Shown: positions 1 through 8,783 of the stretch, piece by piece
Layout: each line of letters begins with the position of its first letter
Position numbering within the stretch: position 1 is the stretch's first letter
NCBI RefSeq assembly: GCF_014649395.1
Contig: NZ_BMSY01000014.1
Span: 62,001-126,000 of the forward strand
Length of the DNA stretch: 64,000 bases
Reading direction: 5' to 3'
Origin: Streptomyces aureoverticillatus
GTDB lineage: Bacteria > Actinomycetota > Actinomycetes > Streptomycetales > Streptomycetaceae
Notes under the pieces: generated by a model
The model's database searches: none
What the model saw: only the letters and a program-made list of their open reading frames with translations
What the model was told of the DNA's origin: nothing
Program-made: the position numbers and the translations under genes

Positions 1-240
1 GTCGCCGAGTCGTTCGGCCGGGCACACCTCCTCGCCGACCTCACCGAAGCCATCGCCCTGGAAGGCGCCGCGGTCATCTCGGCGACCGTCGAACCACCGA
101 ACCAGCAGCGCGTGCGCCACACATACACGCTCCAACTCTCCGACGCCGCGCACCTCCCCGGCCTGATGCGCGCGATGCGCAACGTCCCGGGCGTGTACGA
201 CGTGAGCCGCGCCCAGCACCGGGCGGCAGCGGCGCCGTAA
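1..240 (+). CDS. RelA/SpoT-family (p)ppGpp synthetase/hydrolase, 3' end only
   Basis: The first 79 codons of the window are the end of a longer gene cut by the window edge. The translation holds a C-terminal ACT-like regulatory domain with ISATVEP and an end reading RNVPGVYDVSRAQ. The latter closely resembles the V(R/K)xVPGVYDV tail of actinobacterial RelA/SpoT proteins. The catalytic HD and synthetase domains are outside the window. The neighbouring hflX fits the usual chromosomal place of a second RelA/SpoT paralogue (RshA) in Streptomyces. The family assignment rests on about 80 residues; any other ACT-tailed protein is a weaker alternative. Confidence 0.6.
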   Translation, partial: VAESFGRAHLLADLTEAIALEGAAVISATVEPPNQQRVRHTYTLQLSDAAHLPGLMRAMRNVPGVYDVSRAQHRAAAAP

Positions 241-253
241 CGGCACTCTCCGT

Positions 254-357
254 AGACGTGTGCTCCGGTCAGACGGGGCCGGTGAGCTCAGCTCGGGCGA
301 GACCCGCCAGCTCAGACGGAGCCCGTGGCTCCGCTCCGACAGGAGACGTGTGCTCCG
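254..357. repeat. Pair of 14-bp direct repeats in the intergenic gap
   Basis: The sequence agacgtgtgctccg occurs at 254-267 and again, unchanged, at 344-357, in the gap between the RelA/SpoT-like gene and the M1 peptidase. The 90-bp offset and exact identity are seen directly. No function is assigned. Confidence 0.5.
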
Positions 358-433
358 CTACGGCGGTACTCGTTCGGGTGGGCCCGGCGCGTGCCGTCCC
401 GGTGCGGCGGGCACGCGCTGGTAGCGGTAGTTC

Positions 434-1936
434 ATGCTCCTCACCCCTCGCACCAAGGCGTCCCGGCCGAGAACCGTGCGCATCGCGGTCGCCGTCCTCG
501 CCTCCGCCACCTCCGCCGCCCTGCTCGCCGCGAGCGCCCCGCAGCCCGCCGCCCCGCTCGGCATCGGTGACCGGCTCTTCCCGCACCTGGGAAATCCCGG
601 GTACGACGTGACCTCGTACGACATCGCCTTCACCTACCGCGGGGACAACAGCAAGCCCCTGGACGCCGTCACGAAGATCGACGCCAAGGTGACGGCCCCG
701 CTGGAGCGCGTCAACCTCGACTTCACCCACGGCAAGGTCCGCTCCGTCGACGTGAACGGCGCCCGCGCCGACTTCGCCACCGCCGGCGAGGACCTGGTCG
801 TCACGCCCCACGCGCGCGTGCACCCCGGTGAACGGCTGCGGATCACCGTGCGGCACACCAGCGACCCGGTGTCCGGCAAGGCGGAGGGCGGCTGGGTGCG
901 CACCAGCGACGGGCTCGCGATGGCCAACCAGGCCGACGCGGCCCACCGCGTGTTCCCGTCCAACGACCACCCCGCGGACAAGGCGCAGTTCACCTTCCGC
1001 ATCACCGCCCCGAAGGGCCTCACCGCCGTCGCCAACGGCCTGCCCGTGGCCAAGAAGCGCCGCGCGGACACCACCACCTGGGCGTACCGCACCCGGCACC
1101 CGATGGCGACCGAGCTCGCCCAGGTCTCCATCGGCCGCTCCACCGTGCTGCACCGCACCGGCCCGTACCGCCTTCCCGTACGCGACGTGGTGCCCACGAA
1201 GGACCGCAAGGCACTGGAGCCCTGGCTCAAGAAGACGCCCGGCCAGATCGCGTGGATGGAGGACAAGGTCGGCCGGTATCCGTTCGAGACCTACGGAGTG
1301 CTCGTCGCCGACGCCCGGACCGGGTTCGAGCTGGAGACACAGACGCTGTCGCTCTTCGAGAAGGAGCTGTTCACCCGCCCGGAGTTCCCGGACTGGTACG
1401 TCGAAGCGATCATGGTGCACGAGCTGGCGCACCAGTGGTTCGGCGACAGCGTGAGCCCGCGCACCTGGTCCGACCTGTGGCTGAACGAGGGGCACGCCAC
1501 CTGGTACGAGGCCCTGTACGCGGAGGAGAAGGCGCGCCAGCCGCTTGAGAAGCGGATGCGCTACGCCTACCGGCTCTCCGACCGCTGGCGCGCGTCGGGC
1601 GGGCCGCCGGCCGCGCCCAAGGGGCCCCGGCCCGGACAGAAGATCAGCATCTTCAGGCCGGTCGTGTACGACGGCAGCGCACTCGTGCTGTACGCCCTGC
1701 GCCAGGAGATCGGCCGGCCCTCCTTCGAGGCCCTGGAGCGCGCCTGGGTCCACACCTACCGCGACGCGAACGCCACGACCGCCGACTTCGTCCGACTCGC
1801 CTCCGACATCTCCGGACGCGATCTGGGCGGATTCTTCGACGCCTGGCTGTACGGCAAGAAGACGCCGCCCATGCCGGGGCACCCGGACTGGACGACGACG
1901 GCACCGGACGCGAAGGCGGCTCCCGCCAAGAAGTAG
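434..1936 (+). CDS. Secreted M1-family metallopeptidase
   Basis: A 500-residue zinc aminopeptidase of the M1 (gluzincin) family. The signature HELAH is at residues 329-333, followed by the third zinc ligand Glu352 in WLNEGHA, giving the family spacing HExxH-x18-E. The N-terminus is positively charged and then hydrophobic (RTVRIAVAVLASATSAALLAASAP), an export signal with an AxA-type end, so it should act outside the cell. It has the beta-sandwich plus catalytic region but is shorter than full-length aminopeptidase N (about 850), so it belongs to the short M1 group. The ATG at 434 is chosen because it starts the signal peptide. The substrate is unknown. Its last 8 codons and stop are duplicated immediately downstream. 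Confidence 0.88.
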   Translation: MLLTPRTKASRPRTVRIAVAVLASATSAALLAASAPQPAAPLGIGDRLFPHLGNPGYDVTSYDIAFTYRGDNSKPLDAVTKIDAKVTAPLERVNLDFTHGKVRSVDVNGARADFATAGEDLVVTPHARVHPGERLRITVRHTSDPVSGKAEGGWVRTSDGLAMANQADAAHRVFPSNDHPADKAQFTFRITAPKGLTAVANGLPVAKKRRADTTTWAYRTRHPMATELAQVSIGRSTVLHRTGPYRLPVRDVVPTKDRKALEPWLKKTPGQIAWMEDKVGRYPFETYGVLVADARTGFELETQTLSLFEKELFTRPEFPDWYVEAIMVHELAHQWFGDSVSPRTWSDLWLNEGHATWYEALYAEEKARQPLEKRMRYAYRLSDRWRASGGPPAAPKGPRPGQKISIFRPVVYDGSALVLYALRQEIGRPSFEALERAWVHTYRDANATTADFVRLASDISGRDLGGFFDAWLYGKKTPPMPGHPDWTTTAPDAKAAPAKK

Positions 1937-1963
1937 TGAAGGCGGCTCCCGCCAAGAAATAGT
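1912..1963. repeat. 26-bp tandem duplication spanning a stop codon
   Basis: Two adjacent 26-bp copies (1912-1937 and 1938-1963) differ at one base. Each copy contains the codons for the A-A-P-A-K-K end of the M1 peptidase and its TAG stop, so the first copy is the real gene end and the second lies in the 3' untranslated region. Confidence 0.85.
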
Positions 1964-2276
1964 GCGGGCCGCCGTTCGGTGAGAGGCGGGGCAGACGTCC
2001 GGCAGGAGAACGCAAGGCGGACGCCGGCCCCGGCAGGAAAAGTCAGGTGACGAGACGGGCCGTCCCGTGCGACCATCTTCAGGTCGACGGCGCGGCCCGT
2101 CCGGGACATCCCCTCGGGGGCATCTCAGGGACGGTTTCGGCTGGTCCGGGGAATCTCCGGGGGGTCGTGAGCGTTGTCGGACATGACGGGCGGCGCTGTG
2201 GCACACGAGGTGCGACAGGGCGGCGGACGCTCCCAGGCGCTCTCCGTATCGGATTCCCATCGACGTAAAGGACCCA
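1937..2276. other. Intergenic region upstream of hflX
   Basis: 340 bp without a convincing gene. It holds the second copy of the duplicated peptidase end, some GC-rich inverted segments, and, just before the hflX ATG, a short purine-rich ribosome site (aaagga). No clear -10/-35 pair could be picked by eye. Confidence 0.5.
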
Positions 2277-3767
2277 ATGACCTCCTCTTCTTCCCCTTCC
2301 CAGGACGCACAGAGCTTCGCGCAGAACTACCCCGAAGGTCTTCGGGCCGATGCCCTGATGGAAGAGGACGTCGCCTGGAGCCACGAGATCGACGGAGAGC
2401 GGGACGGCGAACAGCTGGACCGCTCCGAGCGCGCGGCCCTGCGCCGCGTCGCCGGCCTCTCCACCGAGCTCGAGGACGTCACCGAGGTCGAGTACCGACA
2501 GCTCCGTCTGGAGCGCGTGGTCCTCGTCGGCGTCTGGACCTCCGGGACGGTCGACGACGCGGAGAACTCCCTCGCCGAGCTGGCCGCACTCGCGGAGACC
2601 GCGGGCGCGCTCGTGCTCGACGGCGTCATCCAGCGCCGCGACAAGCCGGACCCGGCGACCTACATCGGCTCCGGAAAGGCCCTGGAGCTGCGTGACATCG
2701 TGCTCGAGACCGGAGCGGACACCGTCGTGTGCGACGGTGAGCTCAGCCCCGGCCAGCTCATCCACCTCGAAGACGTCGTCAAGGTCAAGGTGGTCGACCG
2801 GACCGCCCTGATCCTCGACATCTTCGCCCAGCACGCCAAGTCCCGAGAGGGCAAGGCGCAGGTAGCCCTCGCGCAGATGCAGTACATGCTGCCGAGGCTC
2901 CGCGGCTGGGGTCAGTCGCTCTCCCGTCAGATGGGTGGCGGCGGCGGTGGCGGCATGGCCACCCGTGGCCCCGGTGAGACCAAGATCGAGACGGACCGGC
3001 GACGGATCCGCGAGAAGATGGCGAAGATGCGCCGGGAAATCGCGGAGATGAAGACGGGCCGCGAGATCAAGCGCCAGGAGCGCAAGCGCAACAAGGTGCC
3101 TTCGGTCGCCATCGCCGGGTACACGAACGCGGGCAAGTCCTCGCTGCTCAACCGCCTCACGGGCGCGGGCGTGCTGGTGGAGAACGCCCTGTTCGCCACC
3201 CTCGACCCGACGGTCCGCAGGGCGGAGACGCCCAGCGGCCGGCTGTACACGCTCGCCGACACGGTCGGCTTCGTCCGGCACCTGCCGCACCACCTCGTGG
3301 AGGCGTTCCGCTCCACCATGGAGGAGGTCGGCGAGTCCGACCTGATCCTGCACGTGGTGGACGGCTCGCACCCCGCGCCGGAGGAGCAGCTCGCCGCCGT
3401 GCGGGAGGTCATCCGTGACGTGGGCGCGACGGACGTGCCCGAGATCGTGGTGATCAACAAGGCGGACGCGGCCGACCCCCTGGTCGTCCAGCGGCTGATG
3501 CGCACGCAGAAGCACGCCATCGCCGTGTCCGCGCGCACCGGCCTCGGCATCGAGGAGCTGCTCGCGCTCATCGACGCCGAACTGCCGCGGCCCGAGGTCG
3601 AGATCGAGGCCCTCGTGCCGTACACCCACGGCCAGCTCGTGTCCCGCGCACACGCCGACGGCGAAGTGCTCTCCGAGGAGCACACCGCCGAGGGCACCCT
3701 GCTCAAGGCCCGGGTGCACGAGGAACTGGCGGCGGAACTCGCGCCGTTCGTCCCGGCGGCCCGCTGA
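2277..3767 (+). CDS. hflX: GTPase HflX
   Basis: A 496-residue ribosome-associated GTPase of the Obg-HflX superfamily that splits or rescues stalled 70S ribosomes. The N-terminal HflX domain contains the glycine-rich stretch GGGGGGGMATRGPGETKIE, typical of the family, followed by a charged coiled-coil linker. The G domain has G1 GYTNAGKSS at residues 281-289, G3 DTVGF and G4 NKAD. The ATG at 2277 follows a purine-rich site. The gene ends at a strong hairpin shared with the convergent protease gene. Confidence 0.96.
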   Translation: MTSSSSPSQDAQSFAQNYPEGLRADALMEEDVAWSHEIDGERDGEQLDRSERAALRRVAGLSTELEDVTEVEYRQLRLERVVLVGVWTSGTVDDAENSLAELAALAETAGALVLDGVIQRRDKPDPATYIGSGKALELRDIVLETGADTVVCDGELSPGQLIHLEDVVKVKVVDRTALILDIFAQHAKSREGKAQVALAQMQYMLPRLRGWGQSLSRQMGGGGGGGMATRGPGETKIETDRRRIREKMAKMRREIAEMKTGREIKRQERKRNKVPSVAIAGYTNAGKSSLLNRLTGAGVLVENALFATLDPTVRRAETPSGRLYTLADTVGFVRHLPHHLVEAFRSTMEEVGESDLILHVVDGSHPAPEEQLAAVREVIRDVGATDVPEIVVINKADAADPLVVQRLMRTQKHAIAVSARTGLGIEELLALIDAELPRPEVEIEALVPYTHGQLVSRAHADGEVLSEEHTAEGTLLKARVHEELAAELAPFVPAAR

Positions 3768-3820
3768 CCGCAGGCCCCGGCCGCGCGGGCCAAGCGCCGC
3801 ACACGGCGCGGAACGCGTCG

Positions 3821-3854
3821 AAGGCCCCGCCCCCTCTCGCAGGGGGCGGGGCCT
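3821..3854. terminator. Bidirectional hairpin terminator between hflX and protease A
   Basis: Left arm aaggccccgcccc and right arm ggggcggggcctt form a perfect stem around a short loop (ctctcgca). It sits in the convergent gap downstream of hflX and can serve both strands. Confidence 0.75.
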
Positions 3855-3907
3855 TGACCATGATCTCCGGGGGTGCCGGGGCCGCGAGGGCCACCGCACC
3901 CCTCAGA

Positions 3908-3979
3908 CCAGGGTCACCGAGACCTGTACCGCCAGGGTCGTCACCGCGGCCGTACTGCCAGGGTCACCGAGACCCGTAC
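3908..3979. repeat. Tandem duplication around the protease A stop codon
   Basis: Two 22-bp copies (3908-3929 and 3958-3979) with one mismatch and a degenerate third copy between them (3932-3955). On the minus strand each full copy reads through the last codons (Y-G-S-R), the TGA stop and the following bases of protease A, so the gene end has been duplicated into its own 3' region. Confidence 0.8.
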
Positions 3980-5172
3980 TTCTCGCTCATCATGTCGAGG
4001 ATCTGCTTCGCCCCGGTGCCGAGCTGCGGGCCCGCCAGCCAGGTGTTCTGCGCCGGGCCGATCGAGGTGTTGGAGACCAGCTTGGTCTTGTCGCCCACGA
4101 CCCGGAACCAGCCGCCGCCCGACGAACCACCGGTCATGGTGCAGCCGATGCGGTACATGGTCGGCGTCGCCGGATCCAGCGACAGACGGCCCGGCTTGTC
4201 GATGCACTTGTGCATGATCAGGCCGTTGTACGGCGGCGCGGCCGGGTAGCCCCAGGCGCCCATCGAGCTGACGCTCTGCGCCGACGGAGTCGAGAAGTCG
4301 ACATCCAGCGCGTTGCCGACGGTCTCCTCCAGGGACTTGGTGCCCTCCTGCGGCTTCACGTGCATCACGGCGTAGTCGTACGGAGCGCCCGCGCCGCCCG
4401 AAGCGGCACCCTGGTCGATCCACTCGCCGGAGGTCGAGACCCAGTCCGCCCACCACTGGCCGTACGGGGCGATCTCCTGCGGCGCCGCGTTGCTCAGCGC
4501 CGCCTCGGACTTGCCCAGGTCGTTGTACGAGGGCACGAAGGTGATGTTGCGGTACCAGCCGCCCTCCGCGCCGGCGTGCACGCAGTGCCCCGCCGTCCAC
4601 ACGAGGTTGGACTTGCCCGGGTTGCGCGGGTCCTTCACGACCGTGCCGGAGCAGACCATCGACCCCTTGGGGGAGTCGAAGAAGATCTTGCCGACCGGGG
4701 CGGCGTTGTCGTGGTACGGCGTCTTCTCGGGCTTGGCCCGGACCGGCGACGGCTCGGGGTCGGTGGCCCCCTGGTCGGAGGGCGCGTCCTTGGCCGCGAT
4801 CGTCTTGTTCGGGTCCTTCGCCTTCTGCATCCGCTCGGGCTTCCAGAGCCCGTCGATGACCGGGTTGACGAAGTCCTTGGCCTCGCGCAGCCAGTCGTCC
4901 TTGTTCCAGTCCTTCCAGGCGCCGTCCTTCCACTTGTCCGGATCGATGCCGTGCTCCTTGAGCCGGTCGGCGAGGTCGCCCGGCAGACCGGCGCCCGCGT
5001 CGGAACCCTTGTCCGCGCCCTGCGACGTGGTGGCGTCCGGCTTGTCGCCGGCCTTGTCGTCGCTCGGCCCGCAGGCCGTGGCGGTGAGCGCCAGAGCCGC
5101 GGCGAGCCCGGTGGCGGCGAGCGCGGCGCGACGGCCGCGGCTGCGCGCGAAGGGCGCACGAATGGAACGCAT
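3964..5172 (-). CDS. Exported trypsin-like serine protease A (probable lipoprotein)
   Basis: 402 residues starting at the ATG whose CAT complement is 5170-5172. This start gives a Lys/Arg-rich N-terminus, a hydrophobic core and a lipobox-like ALTATAC with Cys34; frames extending further upstream lack these features. The chymotrypsin-fold protease domain has His196 in TAGHC, Asp266 in YDYAV and Ser351 in GGSSGGGW. The oxyanion motif is SSGG rather than GDSGG, as in V8-like S1 proteases. A conserved N-terminal module about residues 75-125 is rich in Trp, Lys and Asp (KWKDGAW, KDDWLREA) and is shared with protease B. The two genes are tandem paralogues (same strand, about 240 bp apart). The substrate is unknown. 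Confidence 0.82.
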   Translation of the reverse strand: MRSIRAPFARSRGRRAALAATGLAAALALTATACGPSDDKAGDKPDATTSQGADKGSDAGAGLPGDLADRLKEHGIDPDKWKDGAWKDWNKDDWLREAKDFVNPVIDGLWKPERMQKAKDPNKTIAAKDAPSDQGATDPEPSPVRAKPEKTPYHDNAAPVGKIFFDSPKGSMVCSGTVVKDPRNPGKSNLVWTAGHCVHAGAEGGWYRNITFVPSYNDLGKSEAALSNAAPQEIAPYGQWWADWVSTSGEWIDQGAASGGAGAPYDYAVMHVKPQEGTKSLEETVGNALDVDFSTPSAQSVSSMGAWGYPAAPPYNGLIMHKCIDKPGRLSLDPATPTMYRIGCTMTGGSSGGGWFRVVGDKTKLVSNTSIGPAQNTWLAGPQLGTGAKQILDMMSEKYGSR

Positions 5173-5321
5173 GGAGCTGTAACCCCCGTTAGGAACGTGT
5201 ATTTGCCATGTACGTGTCAGGCGTGGGCGTGGCATCCGCCACCTGGGCCGACGTGACACCCCACTATGCCCGTGGAATTGGGGACGATCAGCGGCGGGAT
5301 GGTGAAGGTTCCGGCCGCCGA

Positions 5322-5386
5322 CGGTGAGTTCGCTCACCCTCGGGCGGGCGGTGAGTTCGCTCCCCCTCGGGCGAACGAACTCACCG
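5322..5386. repeat. Direct repeats and terminator-like hairpin downstream of protease B
   Basis: A 25-bp unit beginning cggtgagttcgct occurs at 5322-5346 and 5349-5373 (one mismatch). An inverted copy of its first 11 bases, cgaactcaccg, follows at 5376-5386, so 5349-5386 can fold into an 11-bp hairpin. It lies just 3' of the protease B gene and probably ends its transcript. Confidence 0.65.
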
Positions 5387-5409
5387 CACTGTGCGGTCGC
5401 CGGCTCTGC

Positions 5410-6645
5410 CTAGCGGCCCGCGAACTTCTTGCTGACCGCGTCGTAGATGCCCTTGGCCTCGTCACCGAGGCGCGGACCGGCGAGCCAGCCCGCCGTGACC
5501 GGGCCGATGGACGTGTTGGACACCAGCGCGGGCTTGCCGTCCTGGCCCTGCGCGACCCAGCCGCCACCGGACGAACCGCCGGTCATGGTGCAGCCGATGC
5601 GGTACATCGTCGGGTCGGGCTTGCTGATCGAGAGCCGGCCCGGCTTGTCCGCGCACTGGAACTGCTTCTGGCCGTCGAACGGCGGCGCCGCCGGGTACCC
5701 GGTCGCCGTCATGTCCTTGATGTCCGCGACCGCCGGAGCGTCGAAGTCGACGGGCAGCGCCGTGCCGACCGTCTCCTCCAGGGACTTGCCCTCGCTGCCC
5801 TTCTCCGGCGTCACGTGGATCACCGCGAAGTCGTACGGAGCGCCCTTGCCGCCCGTCGGGCCGCCCTGCTCGATCCACTGGTCGGACGTCTGCGCCCAGT
5901 CGCCCCACCAGACGCCGTGCGGAGCGACCTCTTCCTTGGGCGCGCCCTGCAGGTCCGCGGCGTCCTTGCCGCTGTCGTTGTACGACGGGACGAAGGCGAT
6001 GTTGCGGTACCAGCCGCCCTTGGCGCCCGCGTGGACGCAGTGGCCCGCGGTCCACACCATGTTGGACTTGCCGGGGTTCTTCGGGTCCTTCACGACCGTG
6101 GCCGAGCAGACCATCGAGCCCTCGGGGCCGTCGAAGAAGAGCTTGCCGGCCGCGGGGACCTGGTCGTGGTACGGCGTCTTCACGCCGGCCGCCTCGACGG
6201 GCTCCGGCGTCGGGTCCGTCACGCCCTGGTCGCCGGAGATGTCACTCTCGTCGACGCCCCGGTCCGGGTTCTTGTCGGCGTCCCGCATGCGATCCGGGTC
6301 CCACAGGTCCTCGATGATCGGGTTGACGAAGTCGCCCGCCTCGCGCAGCCAGTCGTCCTTGTCCCAGTTCTTCCAGGCGCCGTCCTTCCACTTGTCCAGG
6401 TCGATGCCGTGCTCCTTGAGCCGGTCCTGGATGTCGCCGGGAATCTCGAACTTGTCGTCGCCGCCGTTGTCGCCGTTGTCGCCAGGCTGCGACGCGGACG
6501 AGTCGTCCGTGTTCTCGTCGCCCGGACCGCAGGCGGTGGCGGTCAGGACGAGTGCCGCGCCAAGCGCGACGGCGGCCGCCACGGGGGTCCTGCCGCGCGC
6601 GCTCCTCCCACGACGAGAGGTGAAGAGCGGACGTATGGGTCGCAT
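5410..6645 (-). CDS. Exported trypsin-like serine protease B (probable lipoprotein)
   Basis: 411 residues from the ATG complementary to 6643-6645, preceded by AGGGGGA. The N-terminus is Arg-rich, then hydrophobic, ending ALVLTATAC, a lipobox-like site. The catalytic triad is readable as His202 (TAGHC), Asp272 (YDFAV) and Ser359 (GGSSGGGW). The protein aligns with protease A over its whole length, including the Trp/Asp-rich module before the catalytic domain, so the pair arose by tandem duplication. The acidic linker after the lipobox differs in length and composition. Function beyond extracellular proteolysis cannot be told from sequence. Confidence 0.82.
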   Translation of the reverse strand: MRPIRPLFTSRRGRSARGRTPVAAAVALGAALVLTATACGPGDENTDDSSASQPGDNGDNGGDDKFEIPGDIQDRLKEHGIDLDKWKDGAWKNWDKDDWLREAGDFVNPIIEDLWDPDRMRDADKNPDRGVDESDISGDQGVTDPTPEPVEAAGVKTPYHDQVPAAGKLFFDGPEGSMVCSATVVKDPKNPGKSNMVWTAGHCVHAGAKGGWYRNIAFVPSYNDSGKDAADLQGAPKEEVAPHGVWWGDWAQTSDQWIEQGGPTGGKGAPYDFAVIHVTPEKGSEGKSLEETVGTALPVDFDAPAVADIKDMTATGYPAAPPFDGQKQFQCADKPGRLSISKPDPTMYRIGCTMTGGSSGGGWVAQGQDGKPALVSNTSIGPVTAGWLAGPRLGDEAKGIYDAVSKKFAGR

Positions 6646-7155
6646 GGTGAGAATCCCCCTGGGCCTCGAAATCGTTCCAAATGCCGTACATCGCGGTGCC
6701 GTACGTCCTGCATCGCGGTGCCGTACGTCCTTGTCGTACGGCGTCGGCCGTCGTGGCGCTCCCGATGCGGGGCGCCCGGACGGCCGTGCTGCCGGGCCCT
6801 GGTCGCTCGCGGTGCTGAACGCCCAGGTGCCCGCGGTGCGGAACACCTTGGTGCTGATGAACGGCACCCCACACTATGCCGGTGCCGTCGGGGACGGCCG
6901 ACGGAACGGCAACGGTTCCGTCACGGCAAGGATCTTTCGCCCCGCGAGGTTCTCCCGTCCCACACGACGAGTTCTCCACACGGCGAGATCTCCCGTTCAC
7001 GCGAGGAGATCTTCCCTCCACCCGTGATCCCTCGCGGGCGCCGTCGTTGGTACGTACGGGGGACACGCGGTCCGCGTTCAGCCCTCGCGCCAACTCGCCC
7101 GCGCGCCCGCCCGGACGCGGTGGGCCGCCCAGTCCCAGCGGGAGGACCAACAGCC
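6646..7155. other. Divergent intergenic region between protease B and the NIS siderophore operon
   Basis: 510 bp without a convincing gene. It contains the 22-bp tandem repeat near protease B and a motif ccccacactatgcc (6867-6880) also found almost unchanged upstream of protease A (5259-5270). Toward the siderophore operon there are several degenerate gcgag-ttctcccg elements (6944-6957, 6983-6995, 7003-7015) and a short palindrome at 6902-6920. No DmdR/IdeR-type iron box was found by eye. Confidence 0.55.
6689..6732. repeat. 22-bp tandem repeat upstream of protease B
   Basis: Copies at 6689-6710 and 6711-6732 begin catcggggtgcc-like and differ only at the final base; the exact unit begins catcgcggtgccgtacgtcc. 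It lies 44-87 bp upstream of the protease B start, in its likely leader or promoter. Confidence 0.8.
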
Positions 7156-8655
7156 GTGGCCGTGACCGAGCCTGCACCCGCGGTGGTGCCCGCGGCGCAT
7201 GAAGCCGCCGGGATCCTGCGCCGCCAGTCGGCGCGCGAGTCCGCGGCGCGCACCTACGCGCGCGCCCTGCCGATCGTGCCGGTCCGCGCGCGCGGCATGA
7301 CGATCGAGGGCGCCGACGGACAGCGCTACCTGGACTGTCTGTCCGGCGCGGGCACCCTCGCCCTCGGCCACAACCACCCCGTCGTGCTCGAATCCATCCG
7401 CACCGTCCTTGACTCCGGTGCCCCGCTGCACGTCCTCGACCTGGCCACGCCCGTCAAGGACGCCTTCACCACCGAGCTGTTCCGCACGCTTCCGCCCGCC
7501 CTCGCCGACCGCGCCCGCATCCAGTTCTGCGGTCCGGCGGGCACCGACGCGGTGGAGGCGGCGCTGAAGCTGGCCCGCACGGCCACCGGGCGTGAGGGCC
7601 TGCTCGCCTTCACCGGTGCCTATCACGGCATGACCGCGGGGGCGCTCGAAGCGTCCGGCGGCGCACGGGACGTACGCGTCGCGCGGCTGCCCTATCCGCA
7701 GGACTACCGCTGTCCCTTCGGCATCGGCGGCCCGCGCGGGGCCGAACTCGCCGCCCGCTGGACCGAGAACCTCCTCGACGACACCAAGTCCGGCGTCCCC
7801 GCACCCGCCGCCATGATCCTCGAACCCGTCCAGGGCGAGGGCGGTGTCCTGCCCGCCCCCGACGCCTGGTTGCGCCGCATGCGCGAGATCACCGCGGCGC
7901 GCGGAATCCCTCTCATCGCCGACGAGGTGCAGACCGGCGTCGGCCGGACCGGCGCCTTCTGGGCCGTCGAGCACAGCGGCATCGTCCCCGACGTCCTCGT
8001 CCTGTCCAAGGCGATCGGCGGCAGTCTGCCGCTCGCCGTCGTGGTCTACCGCGACGACCTCGACGTCTGGCCCCCCGGTGCCCACGCCGGCACCTTCCGC
8101 GGCAACCAGCTCGCGATGGCCGCCGGCGCGGCGACCCTCGCGTACGTCCGTGAGAACCGTCTCGCCGACCGCGCCGCAGTCCTCGGCGGCCGCATGCTCG
8201 CCGGGCTGCGCTCCCTGGCCGCCGACCACCCCTGCGTCGGTGAGGTCCGCGGCCTCGGCCTGATGCTGGGCGTCGAGCTGGTGGACCCCGGTGAACCCGG
8301 GGCCGGGGCGGGGGAGTCGGGCGCTGCCGCCCGTCGACGCGCGAGTCCGCAACAGCACGCGCTCCCGCATCAGCGTGGTCATCAGACGCCCCCTCAGTCA
8401 CACGACCTTCCCGACACCCGCCCGCACCCGGCGGCCCCCGAACTGGCCGCCGCCGTACAGCGCGAGTGCCTGCGCCGCGGGCTCATCGTCGAACTCGGCG
8501 GACGGCACTCCAGCGTCGTACGCCTCCTGCCTCCCCTGACCATCACGGACGATCAAGCGACCGCGGTCCTCGACCGCCTCGCCGACGCGCTCGCTGCGGC
8601 AGAACATTCCCACCGCCCCGCCGCCGACGGCCGACTCCCTTCGGACCGCCCATGA
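7156..8655 (+). CDS. Class III aminotransferase (diaminobutyrate-2-oxoglutarate type), siderophore precursor supply
   Basis: 499 residues of the PLP-dependent class III aminotransferase family, closest by eye to diaminobutyrate-2-oxoglutarate aminotransferases (RhbA/Dat type). These convert aspartate semialdehyde and glutamate to 2,4-diaminobutyrate. The PLP lysine is Lys285 in LSKAIGG; LIADEVQTGVGRTG and the GPAGTDAVEAALKLAR substrate-side motif are present. The GTG at 7156 follows GGGAGG at good spacing, and the long open frame upstream of it has no family similarity. Near the C-terminus, about residues 375-430, there is a family-atypical Gln/His/Pro/Ala-rich insertion. It is first in a four-gene operon with two IucA/IucC synthetases and an acyltransferase. 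Specificity for diaminobutyrate is inferred from context. Confidence 0.85.
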   Translation: MAVTEPAPAVVPAAHEAAGILRRQSARESAARTYARALPIVPVRARGMTIEGADGQRYLDCLSGAGTLALGHNHPVVLESIRTVLDSGAPLHVLDLATPVKDAFTTELFRTLPPALADRARIQFCGPAGTDAVEAALKLARTATGREGLLAFTGAYHGMTAGALEASGGARDVRVARLPYPQDYRCPFGIGGPRGAELAARWTENLLDDTKSGVPAPAAMILEPVQGEGGVLPAPDAWLRRMREITAARGIPLIADEVQTGVGRTGAFWAVEHSGIVPDVLVLSKAIGGSLPLAVVVYRDDLDVWPPGAHAGTFRGNQLAMAAGAATLAYVRENRLADRAAVLGGRMLAGLRSLAADHPCVGEVRGLGLMLGVELVDPGEPGAGAGESGAAARRRASPQQHALPHQRGHQTPPQSHDLPDTRPHPAAPELAAAVQRECLRRGLIVELGGRHSSVVRLLPPLTITDDQATAVLDRLADALAAAEHSHRPAADGRLPSDRP

Positions 8656-8783
8656 CCAGCCCTCTCCTCGTCCCCTGACCCAGCCGGTCACGGGCCGACA
8701 CTTCCCGTCCCCGTCCCCCTCCCAGTCCCCGTCAGCCGCCGCCCGTCGCCACACGGAGCCCGATCAACCAACAAGGAACTGCC

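Noticed and set aside
5266..7155. A very long open frame continuing upstream of the aminotransferase, opposite the proteases
   Set aside because: It is the antisense shadow of the two protease genes; the aminotransferase has its own ribosome site and family-like start at 7156.
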